64,000 nt of DNA from Gigantopelta aegis. Taxonomy: Eukaryota; Mollusca; Gastropoda; Neomphalida; Peltospiridae. Position 1 is the stretch's first letter, and every line of letters starts with the position of its first letter. Below are positions 33,597 through 43,649 of the stretch, in pieces. The notes beneath the pieces are model-generated. The model was given only the letters and a program-made list of their open reading frames with translations. It had not been told where the DNA came from and ran no database searches. The stretch covers positions 30,840,523 to 30,904,522 of the forward strand of contig NC_054704.1 of assembly GCF_016097555.1 (NCBI RefSeq), read 5' to 3'. Made by a program: the position numbers and the translations under genes.

Positions 33597-34075
33597 TGTA
33601 TAACGACACTATCAGAGCTCATTGATTAATTAATCATAGGCTGTTGGGAAGGACGGAAATTTTATTTAACGACACACTCAACACATTTTATGTACGGTTA
33701 TATGGCGTCGAACATATGGTTAAGGACCACACAGATATTGAGAGAGGAAACCCGCTGTCGCCACTTCATGGGCTACTATTTTCGATTAGCAGCAAGGGAT
33801 CTTTTATAGACAGGATAGTACATACCACGGTCTTTGTTACACCAGTTGTGGAGCACTGACTGGAACGAGAAATAGCCCAATGGGCCCACCGACGGGAATA
33901 GATCCTAGATCGATCGCGCATCAGGCGAGCGCTGTACCATTGAGCTACGTCCCTCCCCTAGGCTGTCAAACATTTTGTAACTCTGACATGTAGTCTTCAT
34001 AGAAAACCCGCTACAATTTCCCATCATCAGCAAGGGATCCTTTGTATCCACATTCACACAGGCATATTTCACGGC
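33597..34075 (-). mobile_element. SINE-A copy interrupted by SINE-B
   Basis: The outer element is split into 33597-33644 (3' tail) and 33959-34075 (body from 'GGCTGTCAAACATTTTGTAA'). Its sequence resumes after the insertion, with the 8-bp duplication 'TAGGCTGT' on both sides (33637-33644 and 33959-33966). Confidence 0.85.
33645..33958 (-). mobile_element. SINE-B nested inside SINE-A
   Basis: Minus strand: SINE-B tail 'CAACACATTTTATGTACGGT', 'GGACCACACAGATATTGAGA' and the shared body, but joined to the SINE-A type tRNA-like head ('GGGACGTAGCTCAATGGTAC'), unlike the copy at 18407 which has the GGCCTCGG head. Younger than its host element. Confidence 0.9.
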
Positions 34076-34937
34076 CTATAGTGTGGCATAAGTGCATTGG
34101 GTTGGGGTGGATATTTAACAGTTAGGTGCAATTTATAGATCTGCCTGGCAGTGTACTCAATAATAAAAGTATGCGGATTTCTTCCCTACTTCTTTAGACC
34201 TAGTGTTGCTAATTACGAAATGGCCACTGATTAAGCAATGTCCTGGGGACAATTCCAGGAAATAATACATTTTAGATAGTGTCTATTTATTGCGTTCAGA
34301 CATGCTTTGTTCAAGATCATGTTCCCCAAAGAAGAATTTGATTGAAGACGTCGACAATATGGAAACTCCCAGAACTCTAATCAGAACGCGGGTTAGGTGT
34401 GAATAGTACATCTAATGATAGTTTGTGGAATACCCAGAAAGCTAGATTATTGGTTATTGTTTTTTTAATATATAATTTAGTGATGAATCAAAGATCATAG
34501 CTAACGTTCACCTCTTTGAATTGCTGAAGTGAAGTAGGCGTGCAATGATCATAATATCAATGACTTTTAATTGAGACACAACAGAGACACATGATTTATA
34601 ACAGTATGTGTTTAATGATGAAACGCTATACTTGTGAACGGTTCTAGTTAAGACGACTGATGTCTTTTGGTGACAACTTGATAAAAAGCCCGAGTGCGCC
34701 CAGAATCTGGATGTCTGAATATGTTATTAATTGTTCTATGAATACTTCTATCTTTTAGGTAGGACCAATAACCCAGTTTATCCATGAACACCACTTCTTG
34801 TTCCAACCGATCTACAAAGGTCGTGTTCGCGCTGCTCTGTCTGGGACAGTGCACATGATAGACTTATCATTAGCCTACTGTTCGCAAGGAACAAACCTAA
34901 GCTGAGTGACCTATAGACCTATAATCTATAGACGTAT
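34076..34937. other. Non-coding stretch
   Basis: Nothing recognised. Confidence 0.4.
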
Positions 34938-35243
34938 AGTGTTTTGTTTAACGACACCACTAGAGCACATTGATTTATTAATCATCGGCTATTGGATGTC
35001 AAACAGTTGGTAATTTTGACGAAGTCTAAGAAAGGAAACCCGCTACATTTTTCAATAATAGCAAGGGATATTTTATACGCACAATCCCACAGACAGGATA
35101 GCACATACCACGGCATTTGATATACCAGTCGTGGTGCACTAGCTGGAACGAGAAATAGCACAATGAGCCCACCGACGGGGATCGATCCCAGACCGACCAC
35201 GCATCAAGCGAGCGCTTTACCACTGGGCTACGTCCCGCCCCGA
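34938..35243 (-). mobile_element. SINE-A, full length
   Basis: Best minus-strand SINE-A. It has the tail 'GTTTAACGACACCACTAGAG', complete body, and head ending 'CCACTGGGCTACGTCCCGCC'. The 'GGGATCGATCCCAGACCGAC' segment contains the B-box region. Small frames inside it are spurious. Confidence 0.93.
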
Positions 35244-35733
35244 TATCTATTCAAGGACATTTACCCATGATTGCTGTCCAATCGCTGCCAGTTAATAGTC
35301 AAGGAGCTGGGATATTTTCAAAATTAGTTCTAACACTTTTTATATACAAATTTTGAAACTTGCATATTATCTCTACAACCCTAAAGGATCAAGTCTGTAG
35401 AAATGTCAAGTGGTGCAAAACAAAATGGCTACAATTTTCAACAGGAATACTTGTATATTAAATTATGATATCAGGAATTGATTTCAGACATCAGATTTTG
35501 GAATTGTTATGGTCTCCAAATTAATCATTAATGGATGTGCCAGATAAATAATATGAATTAAGCTGTTAAAGCTTCCTGGAGAAGCCGGAAGTAAGTGACA
35601 TGTCACTCAAATACTGAAAGAAGTGGAAGGGCAATATGAAAGAACACTGGTTGCTGTGACTCGAAATAATGTCTATCTATAATCCATCCCACAGAGAACG
35701 CCTTTTTTCATACTATGAAGTTTACTACAAGGT
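35244..35733. other. Non-coding stretch
   Basis: Nothing recognised. Confidence 0.4.
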
Positions 35734-35900
35734 ATTTATTTCTGAACCGATTGATTTGTAAATTGCACACAAAAATAGTATATTTTTTGTTAGTTCCAAA
35801 ACACTTTTACTTTTCTTCTTACGTCAAACTAAACTGAAATTATTTACAAAACAAAAAGAACATTTATATAGAATGATGGGACGGACTATAGTCTGATTAA
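35734..35900 (+). repeat. Dispersed repeat F, copy 2
   Basis: Matches 20676-20880: 'TATTTATTTCTGAACCGATT', 'CCAAAACACTTTTACTTTTC', 'TACGTCAAACTAAACTGAAA', 'GGGACGGACTATAG'. Confidence 0.7.
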
Positions 35901-36889
35901 AGTAATTTCCAAGATGCCTGAAAAAATCAACATGATATTGGCTAATCACACTGGTCAGCTTCAGTTAGTGACTGAATTGCTCAATCGTTTTATTCGTGCT
36001 TACATCCACCGAATGTTCATCTGCCATACAGATAGAGATCAAAGGATCATCAGTGAGGCTGACAGACGTGTTTGGTGCTATGCAGTGATAAAAGTTTATT
36101 TGCTTGATTCCATGGCTTGTGATGAGTCATAACTAATTAGCCTAGTCATGCAGTCAACGGCTTGCTTAGCGATGTGTGTTTAACCATATAATTTTTCTAA
36201 TATATTCTCTATTTCAGCCCATGAAATTATGATACTTAACGGTTTCACGTCAATGCTGGGGGGAGAGGGGATACTTTTACTGTCAACAACATTAACACCA
36301 TATTCAATTATTTTTAACACCTTTCAACTTTTAGGGGAAGGGGGGGGGGGGGGTACGGGCATAACTTCAGTCAAATGATCAAACAATGGCAGTTTTGTAT
36401 TCAGTGTACCACTTCCATGTTATTAGTGGGCATTTGATGTTTTTTTAAATAACATTTACAAAATAACACCACCATGTGCCCTAGTCGTTGGTTGGAGGAA
36501 GGTTGTCATTCGTTTGCAGCTTTTGACAAAACAACCTATCCGAGGTTGATAGAACTAAAATGCTTAGTACAGGTAGTGTATATCTTACATAGAAAAGTTT
36601 CACACGGGGTTAATGACCCCACCGACGCATGCTTATTTTCGTCAAGCTTTCAGAATTACAGCTGCATGTCATCTTCTGAGGACATTCCGGGCCTTCTTCT
36701 TGCTGATGCCCAAAAAGGATGTTACTGAGTCCAAGAAGAGAGTGACACAGTATTAAACAAGTGCTACAACAAGGCTATGCATAGGGATACATCTTAGGTT
36801 ATCATGAACCTCCGTCCTGACAAACATCTGCTCGCATCCCAGTGTCTCGAAATGGTGGACACATCCGTCAGGAGACTACAACAGTGTGA
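35901..36889. other. Non-coding or degenerate stretch
   Basis: Only short frames, plus a poly-G run at about 36339-36352. The right part may be the 3' continuation of the degenerate coding-like segment that follows. Confidence 0.35.
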
Positions 36890-37700
36890 GTAAAGTCAGA
36901 AGTAGTATCTTTTGAGTTCAAATGTCGGCTTCTTCATAGTCGATGAAAAGATCTGTGTTACGTCTGCTTTCACAAGGATGGAGTACTGTCTCGTTATCAA
37001 TGAATCTTTCAGCACTGACCAGCTGACTGTAATTTTCACACCAATCTCACAGTGTAAGGAATTGACATGTGTTGTTGGCATTTGAAATGTACTTCTGCCA
37101 CTGATGAGGTAGTGGCATTGTTAAACTATGGATGCTGATTTTTAAACTGTCAGATGATCCTCTCTTTTGGCCTTCACCAGCCTTAATAGCCAATTCTCTG
37201 CAAGTGTCAAAGATTACACTATTTCGGCTGCATCCATTTCGTCAATTTTCAACACCAATGTCACCATAGTATATCACACTCAATTCAACAAAGGATTAGA
37301 TTCCATTAGTGCGCAAAATCCGAATCAGTGTCTGTATCCACTATGAGTGCTGTTGGAGGGCTGCTGTCGACTACGTGAATCTTCAGGTCAGATTTATTTT
37401 CTAGCATTTTCATGAGAATATTTTGACAGCTTTCTTCAAGGTATCATCAGTGAGCAGGTGAAAATGGTACAGCATAGTTTATAGCTACGAATTTCCTTTA
37501 AGTTAATGTCTCTACTTCCCAGCTGGTATCAGACGCTCAAATGCATCAGCTGATAAGCTCACCACTTTTTCATCAGTGGTTTTCAGTTATAATAGTTTCT
37601 TGCGATTCAGTTATTGTAAATTCAATCAAATTTGCCATCATGTCAATGGTGATTTGCATGTCATCCATCTTTGAAATATTAGCTTAAATATATTAAATAC
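36890..37700 (-). pseudogene. Degenerate coding-like segment, unassigned
   Basis: Less AT-rich than its surroundings. The minus strand shows short protein-like stretches in shifting frames ('HVVDSSPPTALIVDTDTD', 'MDDMQITIDMMANLIEFTIT', 'GIGVKITVSW'-like), interrupted by many stops. It could be a decayed gene or the remains of a domesticated or transposon protein. I cannot name the family. Confidence 0.3.
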
Positions 37701-37780
37701 TAGTAGACATCTATTAAAATTTATCATGGGATCTTTTGGCAAGCACACACATTATTTGAACTCTTTAACCCTAAAAGAAA

Positions 37781-37867
37781 TGTGTAGTTGGGAAAGGAAA
37801 TATTTTATTTAACGACGCACTCAACACATTTTATTTACGGTTATATGGCGTCGGTGTGTAGTTGGGA
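37781..37867 (-). mobile_element. Very short 5'-truncated SINE-B with 13-bp target duplication
   Basis: The duplication 'TGTGTAGTTGGGA' at 37781-37793 and 37855-37867 encloses only about 61 bp of SINE-B tail ('TTTAACGACGCACTCAACAC', 'ACGGTTATATGGCGTCG'). The insertion ended early, as expected for target-primed reverse transcription. Confidence 0.9.
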
Positions 37868-38124
37868 GACTAAAATGACTATTATACGTGTTCTAGTTTC
37901 TGAGACATTGGTACATTATAGCAGATTATAGAGGCAATTTTGAAAATGGACGTAATTTCATTTTTGTAACACATTATATTTCTACTATATTTCTAGTGAC
38001 CCAGAATTTGTAAGCACGAGTCAAAATTTGTATGTATAGGGTGTTGTACCAACTCCTTAATTTGAGCTTCCCTAAAAACTGGCTCATTAACTAGAAATAG
38101 GCCTTTTATTAAACATTCATTAAT

Positions 38125-38371
38125 TTCAGTTATGTAAAAAAAAAAACATTCGTTTTGTTTAACGTCACCACTAGAGCACATTGCTTTATTAATCATCGGC
38201 TATTGGATGTCAAACGTTTGGTAATTCTGACATATACATGTAGTCTTAGAGAGCAAACACGCTACATTTTTTCATTAGTATCAAAGGATTTTATATATAT
38301 GCACCATCCGGGGCCATCCCACAGGATACCACATACCTTTGATATACCAGTCGTGGTGTTCAGTTATGTAA
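38125..38371 (-). mobile_element. 5'-truncated SINE-A with 13-bp target duplication
   Basis: 'TTCAGTTATGTAA' at 38125-38137 and 38359-38371 flanks a minus-strand SINE-A that lacks the tRNA-like head. A short A run next to the left duplication marks its 3' end junction. Confidence 0.9.
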
Positions 38372-38913
38372 TGCTAATTTTTTTACGTGTTATACATGGT
38401 CAATCACGAGTAATTGCAGACAGAAACAGGGTGATACCAATGTAAAAAATGTTGAAGAAGAAATCTACTGTCGCCAGAAAACCTATTAATTTCATAAACT
38501 CAAGCAAATAATTGGGGGTGTATATACACTAATTTATATTGCAATTTAACGTTTTGATTTTGGCATATTGGTGCTTGTTTTTCCTCTATTTCTACAGATT
38601 GTTTAACCCATTAATAAAAAGCTGAAGCCAACGTCCACCTCTTATAGGACATACCAAAATGTTTAGTGCACCAGCTGTGGAGCAGTGGCTGGAAGAGTTA
38701 GGGAGCAGTTTACTTATAACGATGGGTCCTCTTGGAATCACATAGTGTAACAGCTGTACACTAAATAGATATATATTTATGCACTGGTAATAAATACCAT
38801 TGTTGCTTTTAGTCAATAGTTGACGACCAGCGACTCAGTCTTTGTTGATATTTATACAGACGGGTTGTAATCGTACACGATACACATTATTGTAGCGCAT
38901 ACAAAGCGCATAC

Positions 38914-38949
<36 letters not shown>

Positions 38950-39060
38950 GTAAGGAACAAACAACATTCAAATAAATATTCAATCTATAATATGCTTTAT
39001 AAACCATGTGATATAAATCAATCAATGTGACATACATGATCCTGACTTCGATTACTATCA
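38372..39060. other. Non-coding stretch with SINE scrap and (CA)n
   Basis: A scrap of SINE-A body on the minus strand lies at about 38645-38705 ('GTGCACCAGCTGTGGAGCAG'), and a (CA)n tract at about 38917-38946. Nothing else recognised. Confidence 0.5.
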
Positions 39061-39130
39061 GACGCCATATATGATATAACCATAAATAAAATGTGTGGAG
39101 TGCGCCGTTAAATAAAACATTTCCTTCCTT
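39061..39130 (+). mobile_element. 5'-truncated SINE-B tail
   Basis: Only the 3' end is present: 'GACGCCATATATGATATAAC', 'AAATAAAATGTGTGGAGTGC', 'GCCGTTAAATAAAACATTTC'. Target duplication not resolved by eye. Confidence 0.8.
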
Positions 39131-39203
39131 CTTCAACAATACTAGTAATTATACATAATCATATGTCTGACAAATTATCAAGGCACAATGATATATTTTT
39201 TTG

Positions 39204-39290
39204 CAAGCCTCGGATTTCATACTTTTATCAACTCATGCTGATAAATTACGATATCACAAGACACTCGGGGAGTATCCTCTATATACATTG
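39204..39290 (+). repeat. Dispersed repeat S, copy 1
   Basis: 'GCAAGCCTCGGATTTCATAC' to 'GGGGAGTATCCTCTATATAC' recurs at 40563-40649 with few changes. The second copy is part of a hairpin. Confidence 0.8.
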
Positions 39291-39966
39291 ATAAATGAAA
39301 TCCGTGTAGAATTTGGCACAAAATAAAATAGCACTAGTTTGATTGCTTTTACTCTCACTGAATTCAAAATTAAAATAATTTCTTTTTTCAGTCGACAATA
39401 TGTCATTCTCAGACAGACATCACTGGTATCAATATATCTATATTAGACAAGGACTCAGAAAACAGCATGAATGATAGTGGCGTTCGCGCAAGAATAGTTT
39501 GTGTAACCTATTTTTCATTCTCGCATTGAATTTATATCATCATTTACAGGTTCCTGATGGGTTACCTAAAAACGAAAAACGAAAAGGGTCACCTGAATTA
39601 GTTTTTGCGTTTCCCATAAATGGTTTATGCAAATATTCAATTATCAGAGGCCTCTTAGCCTATATATCTCGTGATAGAGGTACACTATTCAAGCCTGACC
39701 TATTGGAACTGAAGGGGCAGGCGTGTATGCAGGAAGAATTTAGAGGCATGGGGGGTCTTAGACTGGCGATCAAATTTTATTGGGGAGGGGGGGCCAAGAC
39801 AGGCTCCCACAAAATTGTACCTGAGGGAGTATGTTAGTAAAAACATGTACTTGCATTGTCACCTGGCATTTTAGTCATCTATAATAAAACAAATAACACT
39901 GAAAACAGAATGTAACAAGCCACACAGTGGTACAAACTGTGAGGAAAAGAACGTAAAGATCTTCGA
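39291..39966. other. Non-coding stretch
   Basis: Contains an unassigned 112-codon frame (39499-39837, plus) whose sequence I do not recognise. Confidence 0.4.
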
Positions 39967-40164
39967 TCCTTCACTGTCACACCAACCTGTATGTCTAGTA
40001 TGTAACTTAGAGGAACTATTCTGAGTTTGTTGTCCTCACTGTCACACCAACCTGTATGTCTAGTATGTAACTTAGAGGAACTATTCTGAGTTTGTTGTCC
40101 TCACTGTCACACCAACCTGTATGTCTAGTATGTAACTTAGAGGAACTATTCTGAGTTTGTTGTC
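39967..40164 (+). repeat. 65-bp tandem repeat, three units
   Basis: Three near-identical units beginning 'CACTGTCACACCAACCTGTA' at 39972, 40037 and 40102, containing 'ACTTAGAGGAACTATTCTGA'. The identity implies recent expansion. Confidence 0.95.
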
Positions 40165-40505
40165 ATTGTAACATTTTTATGACTGAAATGCACATAATCA
40201 TACTTATCATCCATTAAAAGCTTTTATAGGGCATATCGCTGGCACTATAATTTGCGATATCTCCTGCAATATTCTCTTAGAAGATATCGCTTCTTATAAT
40301 CTTGATTGGTCAAATTTTAATCACAAGACAATATTTTGTTAAGCCACTGTTTCTTTTAGAGCTAAACCTATCATTAGTGATGTCACACCACTGCCGTTCT
40401 GCTAGTTAACGAGTCTAACGCTGCCAAATATAGTGACATTCAACCCACATTACTGACATTGTTTACAACTGTCGCAAATGAAAAGAATGATAAAAAGAAT
40501 ACCCC

Positions 40506-40649
40506 CCTCGTGTCTTGTGATATCATAATTTACCAGCACTCGTTGATAAAAGTATAAAAATCCTTGGCAAGCCTCGGGTTTCATATTTTTATCAACTCGT
40601 GCTGATAAATTATGATATCACAAGACACTCAGGGAGTATCCTCTATATA
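40506..40649. repeat. Hairpin repeat S, copy 2
   Basis: Left arm 40506-40561 ('CTCGTGTCTTGTGATATCAT') is the reverse complement of the right arm about 40580-40637 ('ATGATATCACAAGACACTCA'). The right arm with its flank duplicates 39204-39290. Probably the end of a foldback-type element that may extend left through 40200. Confidence 0.8.
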
Positions 40650-40877
40650 TGTGTAACTGTACGAAAAATACTAAATTTATATGTCAACAACAAAGAAAAA
40701 CCTGAAATTAAGGTAGGAATCTACCTGTATAAATGTGCGTACATTATTGTAAAGAACATCAACATCATTCACTCTTACCATCAAATTTTCTTCCTATGGC
40801 ACTGTAAAAATGCATGCTAAAACTGATTAATACTTTAAAATATTACTAACCTGCAAAAAGGTGTCTGAATTCAATAT

Positions 40878-40962
40878 ATAGATATACATACATACATACA
40901 TACATACATACGTACGTACGTGCGTACGTACGTACGTACGTACGTACATATGTATGTATGTA

Positions 40963-41028
<66 letters not shown>
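40878..41028. repeat. Compound microsatellite (TACA)n-(CGTA)n-(TATG)n-(TG)n-(TA)n
   Basis: Successive tetranucleotide blocks are mirror complements around a CGTA core, then grade into TG and a 50-bp TA tract. Strongly self-complementary. The small frames translated across it are spurious. Confidence 0.95.
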
Positions 41029-41029
<1 letters not shown>

Positions 41030-43536
41030 TCACTAAATGTAGGAAAAACAGACATACAGTTTTAGTGATACAACTTGACTGTCATGCTTATATCCAACTA
41101 AGGTTCAAGCACACATTCTTGGACACACACCTTACTATATGAGCTGTCTGTCTGGGACAGTTGGTTAATAGTTACATGCAGATGTTTGTGAGAGAAGTTA
41201 GTGTAGTGTGGTCTTCCACTTCTTTACTTAGCACTTAAAATTCTTTAATTGTAGTTAGTCAAATCGCCATTATGAACTGAAATTTAATTTAGCAAAGATT
41301 ATATCATAATAAAATTCACCAAAAAGTTAATTAAAGCTTATTGAAATGATTTTCCCAGAAAACAATGTGTCAAATTCTTAGCAATATTTTTGTCCAGCTT
41401 TAAACAGGGAGTGCTGCATGGGAAATAACCCAATATTATGAGTGGTATCCTATTTGAATGCTTTTCTTGGTTATATCATTAAATAAGCTTTTCGAATTCA
41501 TGTCACTACCAAATACAGTACATTTATAAAGTGCAAATGCAGTTTTAGGATGCATATATGTATGCATATGAAAGCATATTTTGCATATATATGCAGTCTT
41601 TGAAGTCAAATCATTTTTAATACAGATTTCAATTTCTTATTATTTATCTAGCTTGTTTAAAACAAAATTATTAAACTTAACTAGGGTTAATGCAAACAGT
41701 GTTTATAAACAATGTTTATAAACAATGTGTATAATATGCATTTCAATATGTTGCATGCAAACAGTTATGATTTTTTTTCAATGTACATTGTTTTGAAAAT
41801 ATTATTATTGACTGTAATTTGAATTACTATACATAAATAATCAAAACCCCAATCAATCCTAATTGATAAAAACAATTACAATTGGTTTGAATAAGAGCAC
41901 AAGTAAACATTAAAAACAGATAAAAATGTTAAATGGCATTTGACAAAACACAAACTTAATAACTCAGTAATTATTGCTAGCAACATAAAAAATGCCTTTC
42001 GATTCCATTTCCCTGATTGTTATTATGGTCACCAAATACATTGTTGATCACATCGCCAGAATATCATGAAAAATAGACCAAACACATGCCTGTCTCATTC
42101 TGTAATAGCAAAATAAGGTATGAATAGTACATAATCATCAAAGTACACATCTGGAATGTATAAAACTGTAATCTGACTAAACAGTATCCAGCACAGGATA
42201 AAATACAAAAAAAATAACATTTTATAATCATAAATGACTGAATATTCTGATTTTGATTTCACTAAATAGCCCATGAGGGCTGTCCATGAGGGGAACATGA
42301 ATCAAAGGTTTTACGGTACCTCATGAAAATCAATAATAGATAACAAATTTATAATAAAGAACTGAAGAACATTTTACCTCCATAATTTCCAAATACATAT
42401 ACAAATACATGTACATAGAAAAAAACCCAAACATGAACCATAGTTCAGTTTTAAATGAATGTTGGTCAAACTCACCCCAAAACTAACTCACACCAGCAGT
42501 TGGTCAACTCATCCCAAACAGTTTAGTCAACTCGTCCCCCAAAAGTTAACAACTCACCGGTGTTTGGTCAACACACCCCAGTGATTGGTCAACTAGCCCC
42601 AATCCCACTTTATTGTCCATACTTGTGACGACAGCATTAAAAAATGGCCAACAGCCCCTCTATGTTAACTCTTCCATCTTGGAGCCAGATGGCGCCTACA
42701 TCTATTTTTTATATACAGTAGATAGTATGAAATGTTTTAGTCACCAAATTTAAAAAAAAACTGTCACATATACCACCAAATCGGTCGCAATATAAAGGGT
42801 TGACCAATTACTCCTTAATTTGGTGCGTCGTTTTATTAATATTACAGTGAAGCTCCACTACTACCACGTGTTGATCTTATTAAAACTGGTCTTAATATTG
42901 GGGTGGTCCTAATATCAGATTCCCAGGAATATATTATTAATGATGATTGGTACAGTTTGATCATGTATCTTATTGGCCTAGGTTGTCTTCAAGCTGACTC
43001 ATAAATATAATTGGTATTCAGCGACCAACCAATGTGGCGAGTTGGCAGGGGCAATTTGGTTTTGGAGAGAGTTGATCTGTTCCTTTTTAAATGAGTGGAA
43101 ATGCTTATTTCGTTCTATAATACACCTTGATGTGGAAATATTTATAAATATAACTATTATTTCATATGTATGTATTAATGAATGAGGGGAAAACGGTTCT
43201 CATTCAGGTTTCCTTTAACATACCATCTTATTTGCTTTAGTCTCACCCACCAATACATTTTTGCTATCAAACCAATTGGTAAATATTTTAATTGATTTTT
43301 CTTTTAATATATTAAAAAACAAAAACAAATAAGAAGACAGATATATGGCATACCTACTCAAACTTCCTACCATAATGGTCATCTTATTTGTTTAATACCC
43401 TATTATGTGTTCTTTGGAGTGTTTGGTACAAATAAATGTAAAGTAAATGATATGGCTGATTTTATCGAGTTGGTTAGGTGACAGCAAACAATAGTTTTAG
43501 TTTTCAAATGTTCAAAGAAAAGAAAACTCCATTTCT
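41029..43536. other. AT-rich non-coding stretch downstream of the TPMT-like gene
   Basis: No exon recognised. A short irregular array of 'TTGGTCAACTCA(C/T)CCCAA' motifs lies at about 42464-42605, and a duplicated 'TGTTTATAAACAA' patch near 41698. It contains the expected 3' UTR of the TPMT-like gene just below 43537. Confidence 0.5.
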
Positions 43537-43649
43537 CTATTTTACACTGATCACGAAGAGGCTTTCATCCATCCCTGTAATTCCCCAAGACTTGTGCTTT
43601 TCTTCGAATACATCCACGGTACACAGTTTTTCTACAGTGCATTTATCAC
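43537..43649 (-). CDS. TPMT: TPMT-like terminal coding exon 8
   Basis: 113 nt from acceptor TTTTTTTCAG to TAG at 43537-43539. Encodes 'CTVEKLCTVDVFEEKHKSWG' and a short C-terminus ending ISVK. Confidence 0.93.

Noticed and set aside
39967..40164. 65-bp repeats as a CRISPR-like array
   Set aside because: Direct tandem repeat without spacers.
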